This document shows, piece by piece, positions 15,060-24,877 of a DNA stretch of 39,369 nt. Each line of letters begins with the position of its first letter. Positions within the stretch are counted from its first letter, which is position 1. Under the pieces are notes generated by a model, which made no database searches, had not been told where the DNA came from, and saw only the letters and a list, made by a program, of their open reading frames with translations. Origin of the DNA: Caryophanales bacterium (GTDB lineage: Bacteria > Bacillota_I > Bacilli_A > RF39 > UBA660); NCBI GenBank assembly GCA_016288305.1, contig JAEEYW010000071.1, positions 1 through 39,369 of the forward strand. Direction: 5' to 3'. The translations under genes and the position numbers were made by a program.

Positions 15060-16663
15060 TGATATATACTCCATGGGTTTACACGTTCACAATTAAATAA
15101 GCATCCTCTATGAACCTCAAAATGAATATGTGGCCCTGTTGATTGACCTGTTGATCCTACATAACCTATCTGTTGACCCCTTAAGATAGTATTTCCAACA
15201 TTGATGCCAGGATAAAAATCAGACATATGAGCATACAATGTATAATATCCATTATTGTGATCAATAATTATATAATAACCAAAATCATCTTGATAACTCT
15301 TTGTTACAATAGTACCGTTATTAGCTGAATAAATAGCTGAACCATATCCTGTTCCTGCAATATCAATACCATAATGGAAATGACGAACACCAGTAACTGG
15401 ATTAATACGCCATGAATATCCATCAGTAGTTGTCCAACCACTTTCGCTAGGCCATGCCCAATTATTCAAATCACCAACATTTGGTTTTGTCTTATCACCT
15501 TTTACAACAATCTCATCAACGGTATTTCTAAGTGTCTCTTTACCCTTAGGTTCAATATATACAATTGATCCATTCACTATTTTTACTCTTTGGCTAACTC
15601 TTTGTAAGCCATCTTTACCAGTTTGTGTTGTTTTGACGTAATCGACATATTGACTCTCATCATGTTCGTATATTGTCTTATAATTAACGGTTTTATCCTC
15701 GACAACATATTTTTCAACAACGACTTTCAACTGTGGATTAGTTGGTCTTATAATAACTTCCGTGCCTACAGCAATTAAACTATTCTCATTTTTATACTTC
15801 GTATTTGCTATTAAAAACTCTTTATCACTAATTTCATTAGCCATGGCAACATCAGAAATCATTTGATTATTTCTAACTCTGTATATTGATGATTCAGTAC
15901 TGTCACCATAAATTAAAAACTGCGATAAATCAGATGCATTAGTATAAATCTTATAGTCAATAGGAATTTGTTTTTCTTTTACAGAAATATTTTCTTGAAT
16001 ATATATATTTTCTAAAACTGAACCTGTCGATTTAATTTCTGACTGTGTACCTTTAATATATGATTCATATTCATCAGAACCAACATATACTTCAATAAAT
16101 TTCTTAACAGCTTCTTCAAATATATTTTTGTCTGTAACGTATATGTTTTTAACTATTTCACCATTAGTAACAGTAAATTGATAGCCTTTAATTGTAAAAG
16201 ATTTTTTATCAGCTATTTTTTTATATATATCCTCTATAGTATTAATCTGTTTTTGGTAAGTCAAAGTTTTTTCAATTTCCAAACCAATTGGTTCATAAAT
16301 CTTTTCAATGTCGTCACCTGTAGTTAGTGTTATATCAACACAATCTTTAGATCCATCCTTATAATACTTAGCATTATTAGCAGTTATTAAAGTGGTAGCA
16401 TTATTTTTAGCAATAACTTCTTCTAAAGAACTATCATCCTCACAATATGTTTTAATAACACTAGAAGTATTTATAAGTTTTTGAGTGTTATTTTCAATAT
16501 AAGATAAAAGATCAGACTTGGAAGAGATTGTTCCTAGAAATTCATTATCAAGATATACATTATAGTATTCATTAGGATAATTTTTTTTGTTATAGTTAAA
16601 GCACATCGGAAATAAAACAATTCCCAAAACTATGCATATAACTATCTCTACATATTTTCTCAT
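15056..16663 (-). CDS. M23 family peptidoglycan endopeptidase with G5 domain
   Basis: Secreted or membrane-anchored wall hydrolase of 535 residues. Residues 6-24 form a signal/anchor (VEIVICIVLGIVLFPMCF). A long N-terminal region has no family I recognise. A LysM-like stretch (SLIAVGTEVIIRP) precedes a G5 domain (VVVEKYVVEDKTVNYKTIYE to VKIVNGSIV). The C-terminal M23 domain has HYGIDI (zinc His and Asp), LYAHMS, and GPHIHFEV with the HxH motif, so the active site is complete. It overlaps dnaB and walJ by a few bases on each side, implying tight co-expression with replication genes. It may hydrolyse stem-peptide cross-links. Confidence 0.9.
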   Translation of the reverse strand: MRKYVEIVICIVLGIVLFPMCFNYNKKNYPNEYYNVYLDNEFLGTISSKSDLLSYIENNTQKLINTSSVIKTYCEDDSSLEEVIAKNNATTLITANNAKYYKDGSKDCVDITLTTGDDIEKIYEPIGLEIEKTLTYQKQINTIEDIYKKIADKKSFTIKGYQFTVTNGEIVKNIYVTDKNIFEEAVKKFIEVYVGSDEYESYIKGTQSEIKSTGSVLENIYIQENISVKEKQIPIDYKIYTNASDLSQFLIYGDSTESSIYRVRNNQMISDVAMANEISDKEFLIANTKYKNENSLIAVGTEVIIRPTNPQLKVVVEKYVVEDKTVNYKTIYEHDESQYVDYVKTTQTGKDGLQRVSQRVKIVNGSIVYIEPKGKETLRNTVDEIVVKGDKTKPNVGDLNNWAWPSESGWTTTDGYSWRINPVTGVRHFHYGIDIAGTGYGSAIYSANNGTIVTKSYQDDFGYYIIIDHNNGYYTLYAHMSDFYPGINVGNTILRGQQIGYVGSTGQSTGPHIHFEVHRGCLFNCERVNPWSIYQ

Positions 16664-18012
16664 TCTTCACCTTCTACATTTTCATCAACCGAAGTAAATG
16701 TACTTGTATTAGTTTTAAAAATAAGTGGTATATCACAAACAGGACCATTACGATGTTTTGCAATAATCAAAGTTGTTCTACTTGTATTTTCATCTATCAT
16801 TTGCTCTCTATCATAATAATCATCTCTATGTAACATTGCAACAATATCGGCATCTTGTTCAATAGAACCTGATTCCCTTAAGTCACTTAAAATTGGTCGA
16901 TTATCTTTTCTTCCCTTACCCTCAACACTACGTGATAATTGAGATAAAGCGATAACTGGAACCTTTAATTCCATAGCTAGAGTTTTTAAACTACGAGATA
17001 TTTCTGTAACCTCTTGAACTCTGTTTCCTTTGTATCGATCAGAACCTTGAATCAATTGTAAGTAGTCGATGATAATGACATCTAGACCATCTTTTTGTGA
17101 CGCTAAACGACGACACTTAGCTCTTATTTCATTAATAGTCATACCAGCTGTATCATCAATGTACATTTTTGTATCAGCTAGTCTACTAATAGCTTCATTA
17201 ACACGTTTCCAGTCTTCATTTTTCAAACTACCATTTTTTAGTTTATCACCAAAGATTTGACCAACACTTGATAACATACGTGTTACTAATTGTTCAGCGC
17301 TCATTTCCATATTAAATAAAGCAACTGTTTTACCAGCTATTGCCATATTAGTAGCTAAATTTAGAGCAAAGGCAGTTTTTCCCATACCTGGACGTGCTGC
17401 AATGATGATTAATTCATTCTCATGTAATCCAGATGTAATTTTATCTAACTTAAAGAATCCTGTAGGAATTCCTGTCATATTACCCTTATTTTTTGATAGT
17501 TTTTCCAAATCAGCTTGTGTCTTGAACAAAACATCTTGAATAGTTCTAAATTCAGAGCCTTTTCTTACTTTAACAACATTCAAAATTTTGCTTTCCGCAT
17601 AATCCAATATTTCATTAACATCATTTGTAGAATTATATGCTTCGGTAACAATAGCTGTTCCTTCATCAATTAAACGTCTTAAAATAGCTTTTTCTTCTAC
17701 AATTTTAATATATTCTTCAACATTAGCTGCAGTAGGAACACTTTTAACAACTTCAGTTAAATATTCTATACCACCGATAGAGCTTAATAGTTGACGTTTT
17801 TTTAATTCCTCACTTACTGTCATTATATCGATGGATTTATTATCATCATACAAATCTTTTACAACAGTAAATATTTTAGCGTGGCTATCTAAATAAAATA
17901 AACTTTCATTTAATGATTCTATAACTTTATCCTTAGCATACTTTGTCAAGAACATAGAACCTAAAACAGCTTGTTCAGCTTCTATACTATGTGGTATTAC
18001 TTTTTCCTTCAT
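16660..18012 (-). CDS. dnaB: replicative DNA helicase DnaB
   Basis: Hexameric 5'-3' helicase of the replication fork (DnaC in Bacillus naming). 450 residues. The N-terminal DnaB domain (SIEAEQAVLGSMFL) leads to a RecA-like C-terminal domain with Walker A ARPGMGKTAF, IDYLQLIQG (Walker B), LSQLSRSVEGK and the SGSIEQDADIV motif. AGGTGAG precedes the ATG. It starts seven bases after rplI, the conserved gdpP-rplI-dnaB order. No intein is seen. Confidence 0.97.
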   Translation of the reverse strand: MKEKVIPHSIEAEQAVLGSMFLTKYAKDKVIESLNESLFYLDSHAKIFTVVKDLYDDNKSIDIMTVSEELKKRQLLSSIGGIEYLTEVVKSVPTAANVEEYIKIVEEKAILRRLIDEGTAIVTEAYNSTNDVNEILDYAESKILNVVKVRKGSEFRTIQDVLFKTQADLEKLSKNKGNMTGIPTGFFKLDKITSGLHENELIIIAARPGMGKTAFALNLATNMAIAGKTVALFNMEMSAEQLVTRMLSSVGQIFGDKLKNGSLKNEDWKRVNEAISRLADTKMYIDDTAGMTINEIRAKCRRLASQKDGLDVIIIDYLQLIQGSDRYKGNRVQEVTEISRSLKTLAMELKVPVIALSQLSRSVEGKGRKDNRPILSDLRESGSIEQDADIVAMLHRDDYYDREQMIDENTSRTTLIIAKHRNGPVCDIPLIFKTNTSTFTSVDENVEGEE

Positions 18013-18019
18013 AACTCAC

Positions 18020-18457
18020 CTACTTCACTAAATTAACTTTTAAATCTGCAATAACTTGTTTATGTAACTCTACGGATACAATATGCGTACCTAATGACGC
18101 TAATGGTTCATTTTCTTTTATTTTATTTTTTTCAATTTCAAAACCTATTTTCTTTAACTCTTGAGATATTTGCTTTGTACTAACACTTCCAAAAACTCTA
18201 TCTTGAGCACCTGTCTTGACACTGATATTAATAGTTACTTTTTCAAGTTGCTCTTTAATTTTTTCACATTCTTTAATTTTTAATGCTTCATTTAATTCTT
18301 CTTTTTCTTTTTTTGTATTGAATTGTTTTAAATTACCTTCGTTGGCAGGAATGACATAATTATTTTTGATCAAAAAACTTGCATATCCGTCTTTTACTTC
18401 TTTTATTTCACCTTTTTTACCTTGTTTTTTCAAATCATTAATAAATATTACTTTCAT
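18020..18457 (-). CDS. rplI: 50S ribosomal protein bL9
   Basis: Large-subunit protein whose two domains are joined by a long helix. 145 residues. The N-terminal domain has [22 protein letters not shown], the charged helical connector follows, and the C-terminal domain contains [22 protein letters not shown] is at the proper distance from the ATG at 18457. It overlaps the end of the upstream phosphodiesterase gene by 20 bases. Confidence 0.96.
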   Translation of the reverse strand: MKVIFINDLKKQGKKGEIKEVKDGYASFLIKNNYVIPANEGNLKQFNTKKEKEELNEALKIKECEKIKEQLEKVTINISVKTGAQDRVFGSVSTKQISQELKKIGFEIEKNKIKENEPLASLGTHIVSVELHKQVIADLKVNLVK

Positions 18458-19427
18458 AGTTACCTCCTATAATTTCAAATAGTAATTTGCTTACTTCTTT
18501 TATAGAACTTCCTTCTATTTGTGCCGCAGCCTCTGTTAAATGACCACCGCCACCCAATTTAGACATGATTTCTTCAACATTAATTCTATCGATTGACCTA
18601 GCACTTATACCAATAACATTGTTTTTAATCTTACCAATAACAAATGATGCTTCAACATTTTCAAACTGCAACAATTTCATGGCTACGATAGCTAAATCTT
18701 GACTATCATATATATCATCATCAGCTTCACATATAGCAATATTATCATGAACCATATAACTTTTAGCAATAAGTTTTTGTTTGCGCATATAGTTATCTTT
18801 TTCTTCCTGCAAGATTTCTTGCTTGATGACATTATCGGCACCTTGTCTAGCTAAAATGGCAGCTGCTTCATATGTTTTATCTGTTGTTTTAACTGTAAAA
18901 CTATTAGTATCAATTTCTAATCCTATAAGCAAATAAGTAGCAACTAAAGGATTAATTTCAAAATTTAAATACTTAATGTAGTTTACCATTAATTCTACTG
19001 TACTAGATATATTGGAATTTATATAACTAAACATTCCAACTATACTGCTTTTACCTTTGATATGATGATCTAATACGATAACATTATTTGTTTTCTTCAA
19101 TAATTGTGGTTGTTCAACTAACTGTTCTTTTTGTGTGTCTAATATAATTAATAGGCTATCTTCCTTAATAGCTTCTAAAGCTTCAGTTTTTCCTATAAAA
19201 CAGTGCTTAATATGTTCATCTTCCATATATTGATATGCTTTAGCCAATGAATGATCATTGTCTTTATAATTTCTAACAATATAAGATGTTTTGTTAAACT
19301 TATTTATTATTTGTTGTAAGGCTATAGCTGATCCCATTCCGTCAAAATCAGGATTACTATGCGTCATAAGAAAAATTTCGTCATTATTTTTAATTAATTC
19401 AGTAAGTTTTTTAAATACTTGCTCCAT
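18438..19427 (-). CDS. GdpP-like DHH/DHHA1 phosphodiesterase lacking the sensory half
   Basis: 329 residues. DHH motifs [26 protein letters not shown] and the DHHA1 motif [20 protein letters not shown] are present. Sequence style and position immediately before rplI-dnaB match GdpP, the membrane c-di-AMP phosphodiesterase of Bacillota. GdpP is about 650 residues with two membrane helices, PAS and degenerate GGDEF domains; all of these are missing, leaving a soluble catalytic core. The ATG at 19427 is preferred because AGGTGG precedes it and a TATAAT at 19444-19449 would put the transcript start downstream of 19445. NrnA/DhhP-type oligonucleotide or pApA hydrolysis is the alternative. Confidence 0.85.
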   Translation of the reverse strand: MEQVFKKLTELIKNNDEIFLMTHSNPDFDGMGSAIALQQIINKFNKTSYIVRNYKDNDHSLAKAYQYMEDEHIKHCFIGKTEALEAIKEDSLLIILDTQKEQLVEQPQLLKKTNNVIVLDHHIKGKSSIVGMFSYINSNISSTVELMVNYIKYLNFEINPLVATYLLIGLEIDTNSFTVKTTDKTYEAAAILARQGADNVIKQEILQEEKDNYMRKQKLIAKSYMVHDNIAICEADDDIYDSQDLAIVAMKLLQFENVEASFVIGKIKNNVIGISARSIDRINVEEIMSKLGGGGHLTEAAAQIEGSSIKEVSKLLFEIIGGNYESNIY

Positions 19428-19443
19428 AAGACCACCTAATAAC

Positions 19444-19449
19444 ATTATA
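19444..19449 (-). promoter_or_regulatory. -10 element of the GdpP-like/rplI/dnaB unit
   Basis: TATAAT on the minus strand about 17 bases before the chosen start; the -35 region (19467-19472) is poor. It implies a very short leader. Confidence 0.45.
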
Positions 19450-19482
19450 CTATAAAAATAGACTATTAAAAAGAGAAATGTA

Positions 19483-19510
19483 TAATAAAAAAATAGTTAT
19501 TTAACTATTT
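19483..19510 (-). terminator. intrinsic terminator of yvcK-whiA
   Basis: AAATAGTTA (19491-19499) and TAACTATTT (19502-19510) surround the whiA stop codon and are followed by a T tract on the minus strand. Confidence 0.8.
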
Positions 19511-20427
19511 TCTCTAATTTTGTTAGCTATTTCACTTATTTTTTTAAATCGATGGTATACACCTGATTTAGTTATAGGTTTTTGTGTTTCAACAGAAATT
19601 ATTTCACCTAATTCAGCTAAGGAAACATCACGATATTTTAAACGGTATATAGCAACTATTTGTTCCTTTTCGTCTAAAATATCTAATCCAACTTTTTCAT
19701 TGATTAATTCGATATCTTCTAATTGGTTATTAGCTGTTTGTACCAAACGATCAACATTAGCTTGTTCACAATTATTTAAACGATTAGTCATATTTTTATG
19801 ATCACGATATATCCTAATATCTTCATAGTACATAACAGCATTATATGCGTTGATAACACGTAAGAAATCTCCAATTTTTTCTGCTTCTTTCATATATACC
19901 ATATATTTGTTATCACGTCTTATCATCTTAGCATTCAAATTAAATCTATTTAATAGTTCCTTTATTAAATCTCCTACTTCAGCCGTGTCAACTAAAAACT
20001 CCAAATGGTATCGTGATGTCTTAGGATCATTAATAGAACCTGTCATTAAAAATACGCCACGTATAAATGATCTAACCTCTTCCTCATCGGCTAGTATATA
20101 CTCTTTTGGTTTAGGTAAAATGTTACCTTTATCCATTAATCCTAAATCATTTAATACTTCACTAGTTCTATTCTTAACCTGCAAAATATATAATTGTTTT
20201 TTCTGATAATTGTATCCCTTACGCATTGTTATAACACAGTTTATTTGGAATAAATCTTTAAATAAATTATATATTCTTCGGGCAATACTTGAATTTTCTG
20301 TAACCAACTTTATATCTTCTTTTAATTCAGCGCCAGCTACAACAATAGCTGATAATTCTGATACCTTCTCAATATCATTTACATCAATCTTACTTACTTC
20401 ATTTTTAACAATACTTGTAAATGACAT
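19501..20427 (-). CDS. whiA: WhiA-family DNA-binding regulator
   Basis: LAGLIDADG-like fold fused to a C-terminal helix-turn-helix; in Bacillus it influences cell division and chromosome segregation. 308 residues. The start region MSFTSIVKNEVSKI, the core IRGVFLMTGSINDPKTSRYHLE, and the C-terminal helix-turn-helix DVSLAELGEII...SGVYHRFKKI are typical. The ATG at 20427 is four bases after an AAGAAGTGAT site. It follows yvcK by 15 bases, the conserved order, but rapZ, which usually precedes yvcK, is not here. Confidence 0.94.
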   Translation of the reverse strand: MSFTSIVKNEVSKIDVNDIEKVSELSAIVVAGAELKEDIKLVTENSSIARRIYNLFKDLFQINCVITMRKGYNYQKKQLYILQVKNRTSEVLNDLGLMDKGNILPKPKEYILADEEEVRSFIRGVFLMTGSINDPKTSRYHLEFLVDTAEVGDLIKELLNRFNLNAKMIRRDNKYMVYMKEAEKIGDFLRVINAYNAVMYYEDIRIYRDHKNMTNRLNNCEQANVDRLVQTANNQLEDIELINEKVGLDILDEKEQIVAIYRLKYRDVSLAELGEIISVETQKPITKSGVYHRFKKISEIANKIRENS

Positions 20428-20442
20428 ATGAATCACTTCTTT

Positions 20443-21396
20443 CTATAAAGTCAATTGTGAGAAAATTACAAGACCTAGTTTTAAAGCATCATGTTTGATA
20501 GTACCATCTTCCAGAGTTACTAAGTCTTCAGATACAACTTTAACGCCCATATTTTCCAATTCTTCAGAATCAACAATAACAGGATCTTTTTGTTCAGCAA
20601 CTAAATACTTATTTAATACTTCTTCGGATATATTTCCCTTATTTACAATGATCTTGCTCACCTTTTTATTTCCCAAATACTCATTTAAAGCCTTAATATG
20701 TTGACTTGCTGTAAATCCATCTGTTTCACCTGGTTGGGTCATCATATTGCATATATACATAACATCAGCTTTGCTCTTATCAATAGCATCTTTAACCTTT
20801 TGACATAATAGGTTTGGAATAATACTTGTGTATAAGCTTCCCATACTTAAGATGATTAAATCAGCTTGTTCGATTTCATCGATAACTGATTGCGCTATAT
20901 AAGGTGTTTCTTTGTAAAATACCTTCTTTATCTTCTTATCAGCTTTAGTAATGTTATGTTCACCTTCAATTAAAGTGCCATCAGTCATTTCTGCCATTAA
21001 TGTCACATAATCTTGTGTGATAGGTAAAACTTTACCTTTCAAATTAAAAACTTTACTTATAGCTTCGATACCTGGAGATAAGCTACCAGATATATCAATT
21101 AATGCTGTCAATAATAGATTTCCCAAAGTGTGACCATTTAAATCACTATTTGTTTTAAAACGATAATTTAATAGATCTTGAAATAATTGTTCTGTCTCGG
21201 ATAATGAGGCAATAACTCTTCTTAAATCCCCAACAGCTGGAATATTAAATTCCTCTCTTAATTTTCCTGTACTGGATCCATCATCTGATACTACAACGAT
21301 AGCTGTAATATCCACAGGAAATTTTTTTAATCCACCAACTAGGGAAGATAAACCATTACCTCCACCCAATATAACTACTTTTTTATTTGTTTTCAT
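20443..21396 (-). CDS. yvcK: YvcK/GlmR (CofD-like) gluconeogenesis factor
   Basis: UDP-sugar-binding regulator that directs carbon to peptidoglycan precursors. 317 residues. VVILGGGNGLSSLVGGLKK at the start, VVSDDGSSTGKLRE, VGDLRRVIASLS, NGHTLGNLLL and IPNLLC match the family. Its own extended -10 (21426-21434) precedes it, after the lgt terminator. Expressed with whiA. Confidence 0.94.
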   Translation of the reverse strand: MKTNKKVVILGGGNGLSSLVGGLKKFPVDITAIVVVSDDGSSTGKLREEFNIPAVGDLRRVIASLSETEQLFQDLLNYRFKTNSDLNGHTLGNLLLTALIDISGSLSPGIEAISKVFNLKGKVLPITQDYVTLMAEMTDGTLIEGEHNITKADKKIKKVFYKETPYIAQSVIDEIEQADLIILSMGSLYTSIIPNLLCQKVKDAIDKSKADVMYICNMMTQPGETDGFTASQHIKALNEYLGNKKVSKIIVNKGNISEEVLNKYLVAEQKDPVIVDSEELENMGVKVVSEDLVTLEDGTIKHDALKLGLVIFSQLTL

Positions 21397-21425
21397 ATTC
21401 TCACTCTCTTTAATATTGCAGTAAT

Positions 21426-21434
21426 ATTATACCA
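21426..21434 (-). promoter_or_regulatory. extended -10 promoter of yvcK-whiA
   Basis: The minus strand reads TGGTATAAT, an extended -10 with a perfect hexamer, about 30 bases before yvcK. The -35 is weak. Confidence 0.65.
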
Positions 21435-21444
21435 TACTTTTTTT

Positions 21445-21475
21445 ATAAAATAAAAGATATGCTATAGCACATCTT
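21445..21475 (-). terminator. intrinsic terminator of lgt
   Basis: Nine-base arms (21454-21462 and 21467-21475) with one G-U pair around TATA, then a T-rich tract on the minus strand. Confidence 0.75.
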
Positions 21476-22289
21476 AAAACTTGACTGATTCAATGTTAGC
21501 CAAATCATTATATTGATTTTCTAATTTAGAACCTTTTCCTTTAATAATAAATACTATTATACCTATTACTACAAATAAGATTGATACTAATTGAGCTGCT
21601 TTTAAATTTCCTAGCATCAAGCTATCAGTACGCATACCTTCGATGAAGAATCTTCCTATGCCATACCAAACTAAATATAAAGCTGTTGTTTGACCAATCT
21701 TCGTATATTTTCTTCTTCTAAAAATTAATAGAACTATAAAACCAATTGTACACCAAAGTGACTCATATAAGAATGTTGGATGATAATAAGTACCATAAAT
21801 ATTCATACCATCAACAATAAATTTTGGTAAATGTAAATTAGTTAAAACTTCTAATGTTGTAGCTGCGCCATGAGCTTCGCCGTTAAAAAAGTTCCCCCAT
21901 CTACCAATTGCTTGACCTATAATCAAACCTACAACTGCTATATCTAGTAGACGTGTTGTGTTTACTTCATATTTTTTTGTATATAGTACTACGGATATTA
22001 GTCCAAATAAAATACCACCATGTATAGCAAGTCCACCTTCCCATACTTTTAATATATCTATTAAATGGCTACCATAGTAACTCCAATTAAATAGTACATA
22101 ATAAATACGTGCTCCTATGATACCTGATATAACGGCATACATAATAGTGTTTACCATGTAGTCTTCAGGTATCTTGAATCTTTTTCCTTCACCGATGATT
22201 AAAGATCCTCCTATAAATAAACCTAATAAAATCATTATTGAATACCAATAAATTTTTATAAAACCTAAATCTATTAACACTGGATTCAT
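21474..22289 (-). CDS. lgt: phosphatidylglycerol--prolipoprotein diacylglyceryl transferase
   Basis: Integral membrane enzyme that lipidates the cysteine of prolipoproteins; YidC in this window is a predicted lipoprotein. 271 residues with seven predicted membrane spans. Conserved motifs: WEGGLAIHGG, the signature GRWGNFFNGEAHG, HPTFLYES and GRFFIEGMRTDSL. AGGAGG precedes the ATG. It has its own extended -10 and terminator, so it is a single-gene unit. Confidence 0.96.
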   Translation of the reverse strand: MNPVLIDLGFIKIYWYSIMILLGLFIGGSLIIGEGKRFKIPEDYMVNTIMYAVISGIIGARIYYVLFNWSYYGSHLIDILKVWEGGLAIHGGILFGLISVVLYTKKYEVNTTRLLDIAVVGLIIGQAIGRWGNFFNGEAHGAATTLEVLTNLHLPKFIVDGMNIYGTYYHPTFLYESLWCTIGFIVLLIFRRRKYTKIGQTTALYLVWYGIGRFFIEGMRTDSLMLGNLKAAQLVSILFVVIGIIVFIIKGKGSKLENQYNDLANIESVKF

Positions 22290-22314
22290 ATTAAACCTCC
22301 TTTAGACTATATCT

Positions 22315-22323
22315 ATTATAACA
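22315..22323 (-). promoter_or_regulatory. extended -10 promoter of lgt
   Basis: The minus strand reads TGTTATAAT in the 51-base gap between uvrB and lgt; no good -35. Confidence 0.6.
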
Positions 22324-22340
22324 TGTATTGCTTAAATATT

Positions 22341-24281
22341 CTACATCTCAGCTTTATATTCGAACAATATATCCCTCAACTCCATAGCTCTTTCAAAATC
22401 AAGATTTTTAGCTGCTTCCTTCATTTCTTGTTCAATTTTTTCAATTAATTCTTGATTAACTACTGGCTTAGTTGCTTTAACTTCTTTAATATTGTTAGTC
22501 ACAACTTCTTTTATCTCTTTAATAATTGTTTTTGGTTCTATGTGATGTTCTAAATTATATTTTTCTTGGACAGCACGTCTTCTATTTGTTTCATCGATAG
22601 CCTTACGCATTGAATCACTGATAATATCACCATACATAATAACACGACCATTCGCATTTCTTGCGGCTCTACCTATCGTTTGAATCAAACTTCGATCACT
22701 TCTTAGGAATCCTTGTTTATCAGCATCTAATATAGCAACCAAACTTACTTCTGGTATATCTAAACCTTCACGCAATAAGTTGATACCTACTAAAACATCA
22801 TATTTTCCTAATCTTAAATCACGAATTATTTGTAGTCTTTCTAAAGTCTTTATTTCCGTATGTAAATAAGCCACCTTGATATCTAATTTTTTTAAATAAT
22901 TAGTTAATTCTTCAGCCATTCTTATTGTTAATGTTGTTATTAACGTACGTTCATTTTTCTTTATTTGTTCAGTTATTTCGTTGATTAAATCATCTATTTG
23001 ATTATTGGAAGGTCTAACTGTAATGTTTGGATCCAATAATCCTGTAGGTCTAATGATTTGTTCGACATAGCTGCCATTCGTTTTTTCTAACTCATAATCT
23101 CCTGGTGTAGCTGAAACACAAACAATTTGATTTATCTTGTTTTCGAATTCTTCGAAACGTAAAGGCCTGTTATCCAAAGCACTTGGTAATCTAAAACCAT
23201 AGTTTACTAAAACTTCCTTGCGGGCTCTATCACCATTATACATTCCTCTAACCTGTGGTAAAGTAACATGTGATTCATCAACTATCATTAAAAAATCTTT
23301 ATTAAAAAAGTCAATGAGTGTTGATGGGGTCTCACCTTCTTCACGAAGCGCTAGATGACGGGAATAGTTTTCAATACCACGGCAAAAACCTGTTTCTTTC
23401 AACATTTCAATATCGTAATTAGTACGTTCTTGCAAACGTTGATATTCAAGAAGTTTATTGTTGCTTTTGAAGTATTCCAATTGTTTATCTAATTCGATTT
23501 TGATGTTTTCCACAGCTTTTTGTAATTTTTCTTCACTAGTAACAAAGAAACTAGCTGGGAAGATTGAAACACTATTTTTATTAGCAATTATCTTACCTGT
23601 GACTAAATCAAATTCAGCTATTTTATCAATTTCATCGCCAAAGAATTCGATTCTTATACCATGATTATGTTGATTTATAGGTACGATTTCTAAAACGTCA
23701 CCACGAATCCTAAAACTACCTCTTTTTAAATCTAAATCATTTCTTTCATATAACATATCAACTAATTTTTTTAATATGTCATCTCTACTTTTTTCATCAC
23801 CATTATTTATGGTTAACATCTTATCTTGGTATTCTTCCTTTTCACCAATACCATATATACATGATACACTCGCAACAACTATAACATCATCACGGTTTAA
23901 AATAGATGAAGTGGCCGAATGACGCAACTCATCTATTTCATCATTTATTGAAGCATCTTTTTCAATATATGTGTCTGTTTTAGCCACATAAGCTTCTGGT
24001 TGATAATAATCATAATATGACACAAAGTATTCCACTCTGTTTTCAGGAAATAACTCTTTTAATTCAGCATATAATTGACCAGCTAAAGTCTTATTGTGCG
24101 CTAGAACTAAAGTTGGTTTATTAACTTTGGCAATAACATTTGCCATTGTAAAAGTTTTACCAGTACCTGTAGCTCCTAATAATACCTGCCACTTTTTGCC
24201 ATCATTAATTCCTTTGACTAATTCAGCAATTGCTTCTGGTTGGTCGCCACTAGGTTGATATGGAGCCTTTAAATTAAACAT
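22341..24281 (-). CDS. uvrB: excinuclease ABC subunit UvrB
   Basis: Damage-verification helicase of nucleotide excision repair. 646 residues. Walker A GATGTGKT at 36-43, the beta-hairpin region [20 protein letters not shown], the ATPase motifs [14 protein letters not shown] and QTIGRAARN, and a C-terminal UVR motif ([20 protein letters not shown]) are present. uvrA, often adjacent, is not in the window. An unknown gene lies 29 bases upstream. Confidence 0.97.
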   Translation of the reverse strand: MFNLKAPYQPSGDQPEAIAELVKGINDGKKWQVLLGATGTGKTFTMANVIAKVNKPTLVLAHNKTLAGQLYAELKELFPENRVEYFVSYYDYYQPEAYVAKTDTYIEKDASINDEIDELRHSATSSILNRDDVIVVASVSCIYGIGEKEEYQDKMLTINNGDEKSRDDILKKLVDMLYERNDLDLKRGSFRIRGDVLEIVPINQHNHGIRIEFFGDEIDKIAEFDLVTGKIIANKNSVSIFPASFFVTSEEKLQKAVENIKIELDKQLEYFKSNNKLLEYQRLQERTNYDIEMLKETGFCRGIENYSRHLALREEGETPSTLIDFFNKDFLMIVDESHVTLPQVRGMYNGDRARKEVLVNYGFRLPSALDNRPLRFEEFENKINQIVCVSATPGDYELEKTNGSYVEQIIRPTGLLDPNITVRPSNNQIDDLINEITEQIKKNERTLITTLTIRMAEELTNYLKKLDIKVAYLHTEIKTLERLQIIRDLRLGKYDVLVGINLLREGLDIPEVSLVAILDADKQGFLRSDRSLIQTIGRAARNANGRVIMYGDIISDSMRKAIDETNRRRAVQEKYNLEHHIEPKTIIKEIKEVVTNNIKEVKATKPVVNQELIEKIEQEMKEAAKNLDFERAMELRDILFEYKAEM

Positions 24282-24310
24282 ATCATGATCACCTCTATCT
24301 TACGATTTTA

Positions 24311-24811
24311 TTACCTCATAAAATATCTTGATATTACACTATTACCTATTTGTTTAGATATAGGTTTATCGAAGAATTCTTCTAAATCAAAGTTTTTGCC
24401 TAACTCTTCAGGAGTAGAACTTGTTGAATATAGGCTAACTATATTGCCAACTGTCTCCATTGAGCAATTGTCAGTCTTTAATTTAAATTTCATTTCTTTT
24501 CCTTTTCTATTCAATATTTCTATTTCATAATTATCACATATATTATGTTCCCATACACCATCATTATTTACGGATATGGTAACGCTGCCAACATCACCTT
24601 TATAAATTCCGTTTAGATCATTAAGTGATTTGATATTTGCTAAATCCAATTTGATATCAATAGCACCGCCTATAACGCAGTCATCAACAATAGTTGGATA
24701 GAATTCTGTCATAATATTAACAGTTACATAACTTTGTTTTTGATACATTCGTTGACGTAAATTTATTTCTGTAAATTTGATTTTAAAATTATTCTTTTTT
24801 ATCTTTAACAT
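24311..24811 (-). CDS. hypothetical protein upstream of uvrB
   Basis: 166 residues that I do not recognise. No signal peptide, membrane segment or metal motif; predicted mainly beta strands, with alternating polar and hydrophobic residues in the middle (VNIMTEFYPTIVDDCVIGGA, GDVGSVTISVNNDG). Four cysteines are scattered. GAGGTG precedes the ATG at 24811. It sits between the noc terminator and uvrB, 29 bases from the latter, so co-transcription with uvrB is likely. The coding frame has normal codon usage for the region and is probably real. Confidence 0.7.
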   Translation of the reverse strand: MLKIKKNNFKIKFTEINLRQRMYQKQSYVTVNIMTEFYPTIVDDCVIGGAIDIKLDLANIKSLNDLNGIYKGDVGSVTISVNNDGVWEHNICDNYEIEILNRKGKEMKFKLKTDNCSMETVGNIVSLYSTSSTPEELGKNFDLEEFFDKPISKQIGNSVISRYFMR

Positions 24812-24832
24812 ATAACACCTCTTTCCTTATAA

Positions 24833-24841
24833 ATTCTACCA
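24833..24841 (-). promoter_or_regulatory. candidate extended -10 for the hypothetical gene and uvrB
   Basis: The minus strand reads TGGTAGAAT between the noc terminator and the gene start; the -35 would fall in the terminator T tract. Confidence 0.35.
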
Positions 24842-24849
24842 TTTAAACA

Positions 24850-24877
24850 TAAAAAAAACAAGTAATTATTACTTGTT
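24850..24877 (-). terminator. intrinsic terminator of noc
   Basis: Ten-base arms (24857-24866 and 24868-24877) include the noc stop codon and are followed by eight T on the minus strand. Confidence 0.85.
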
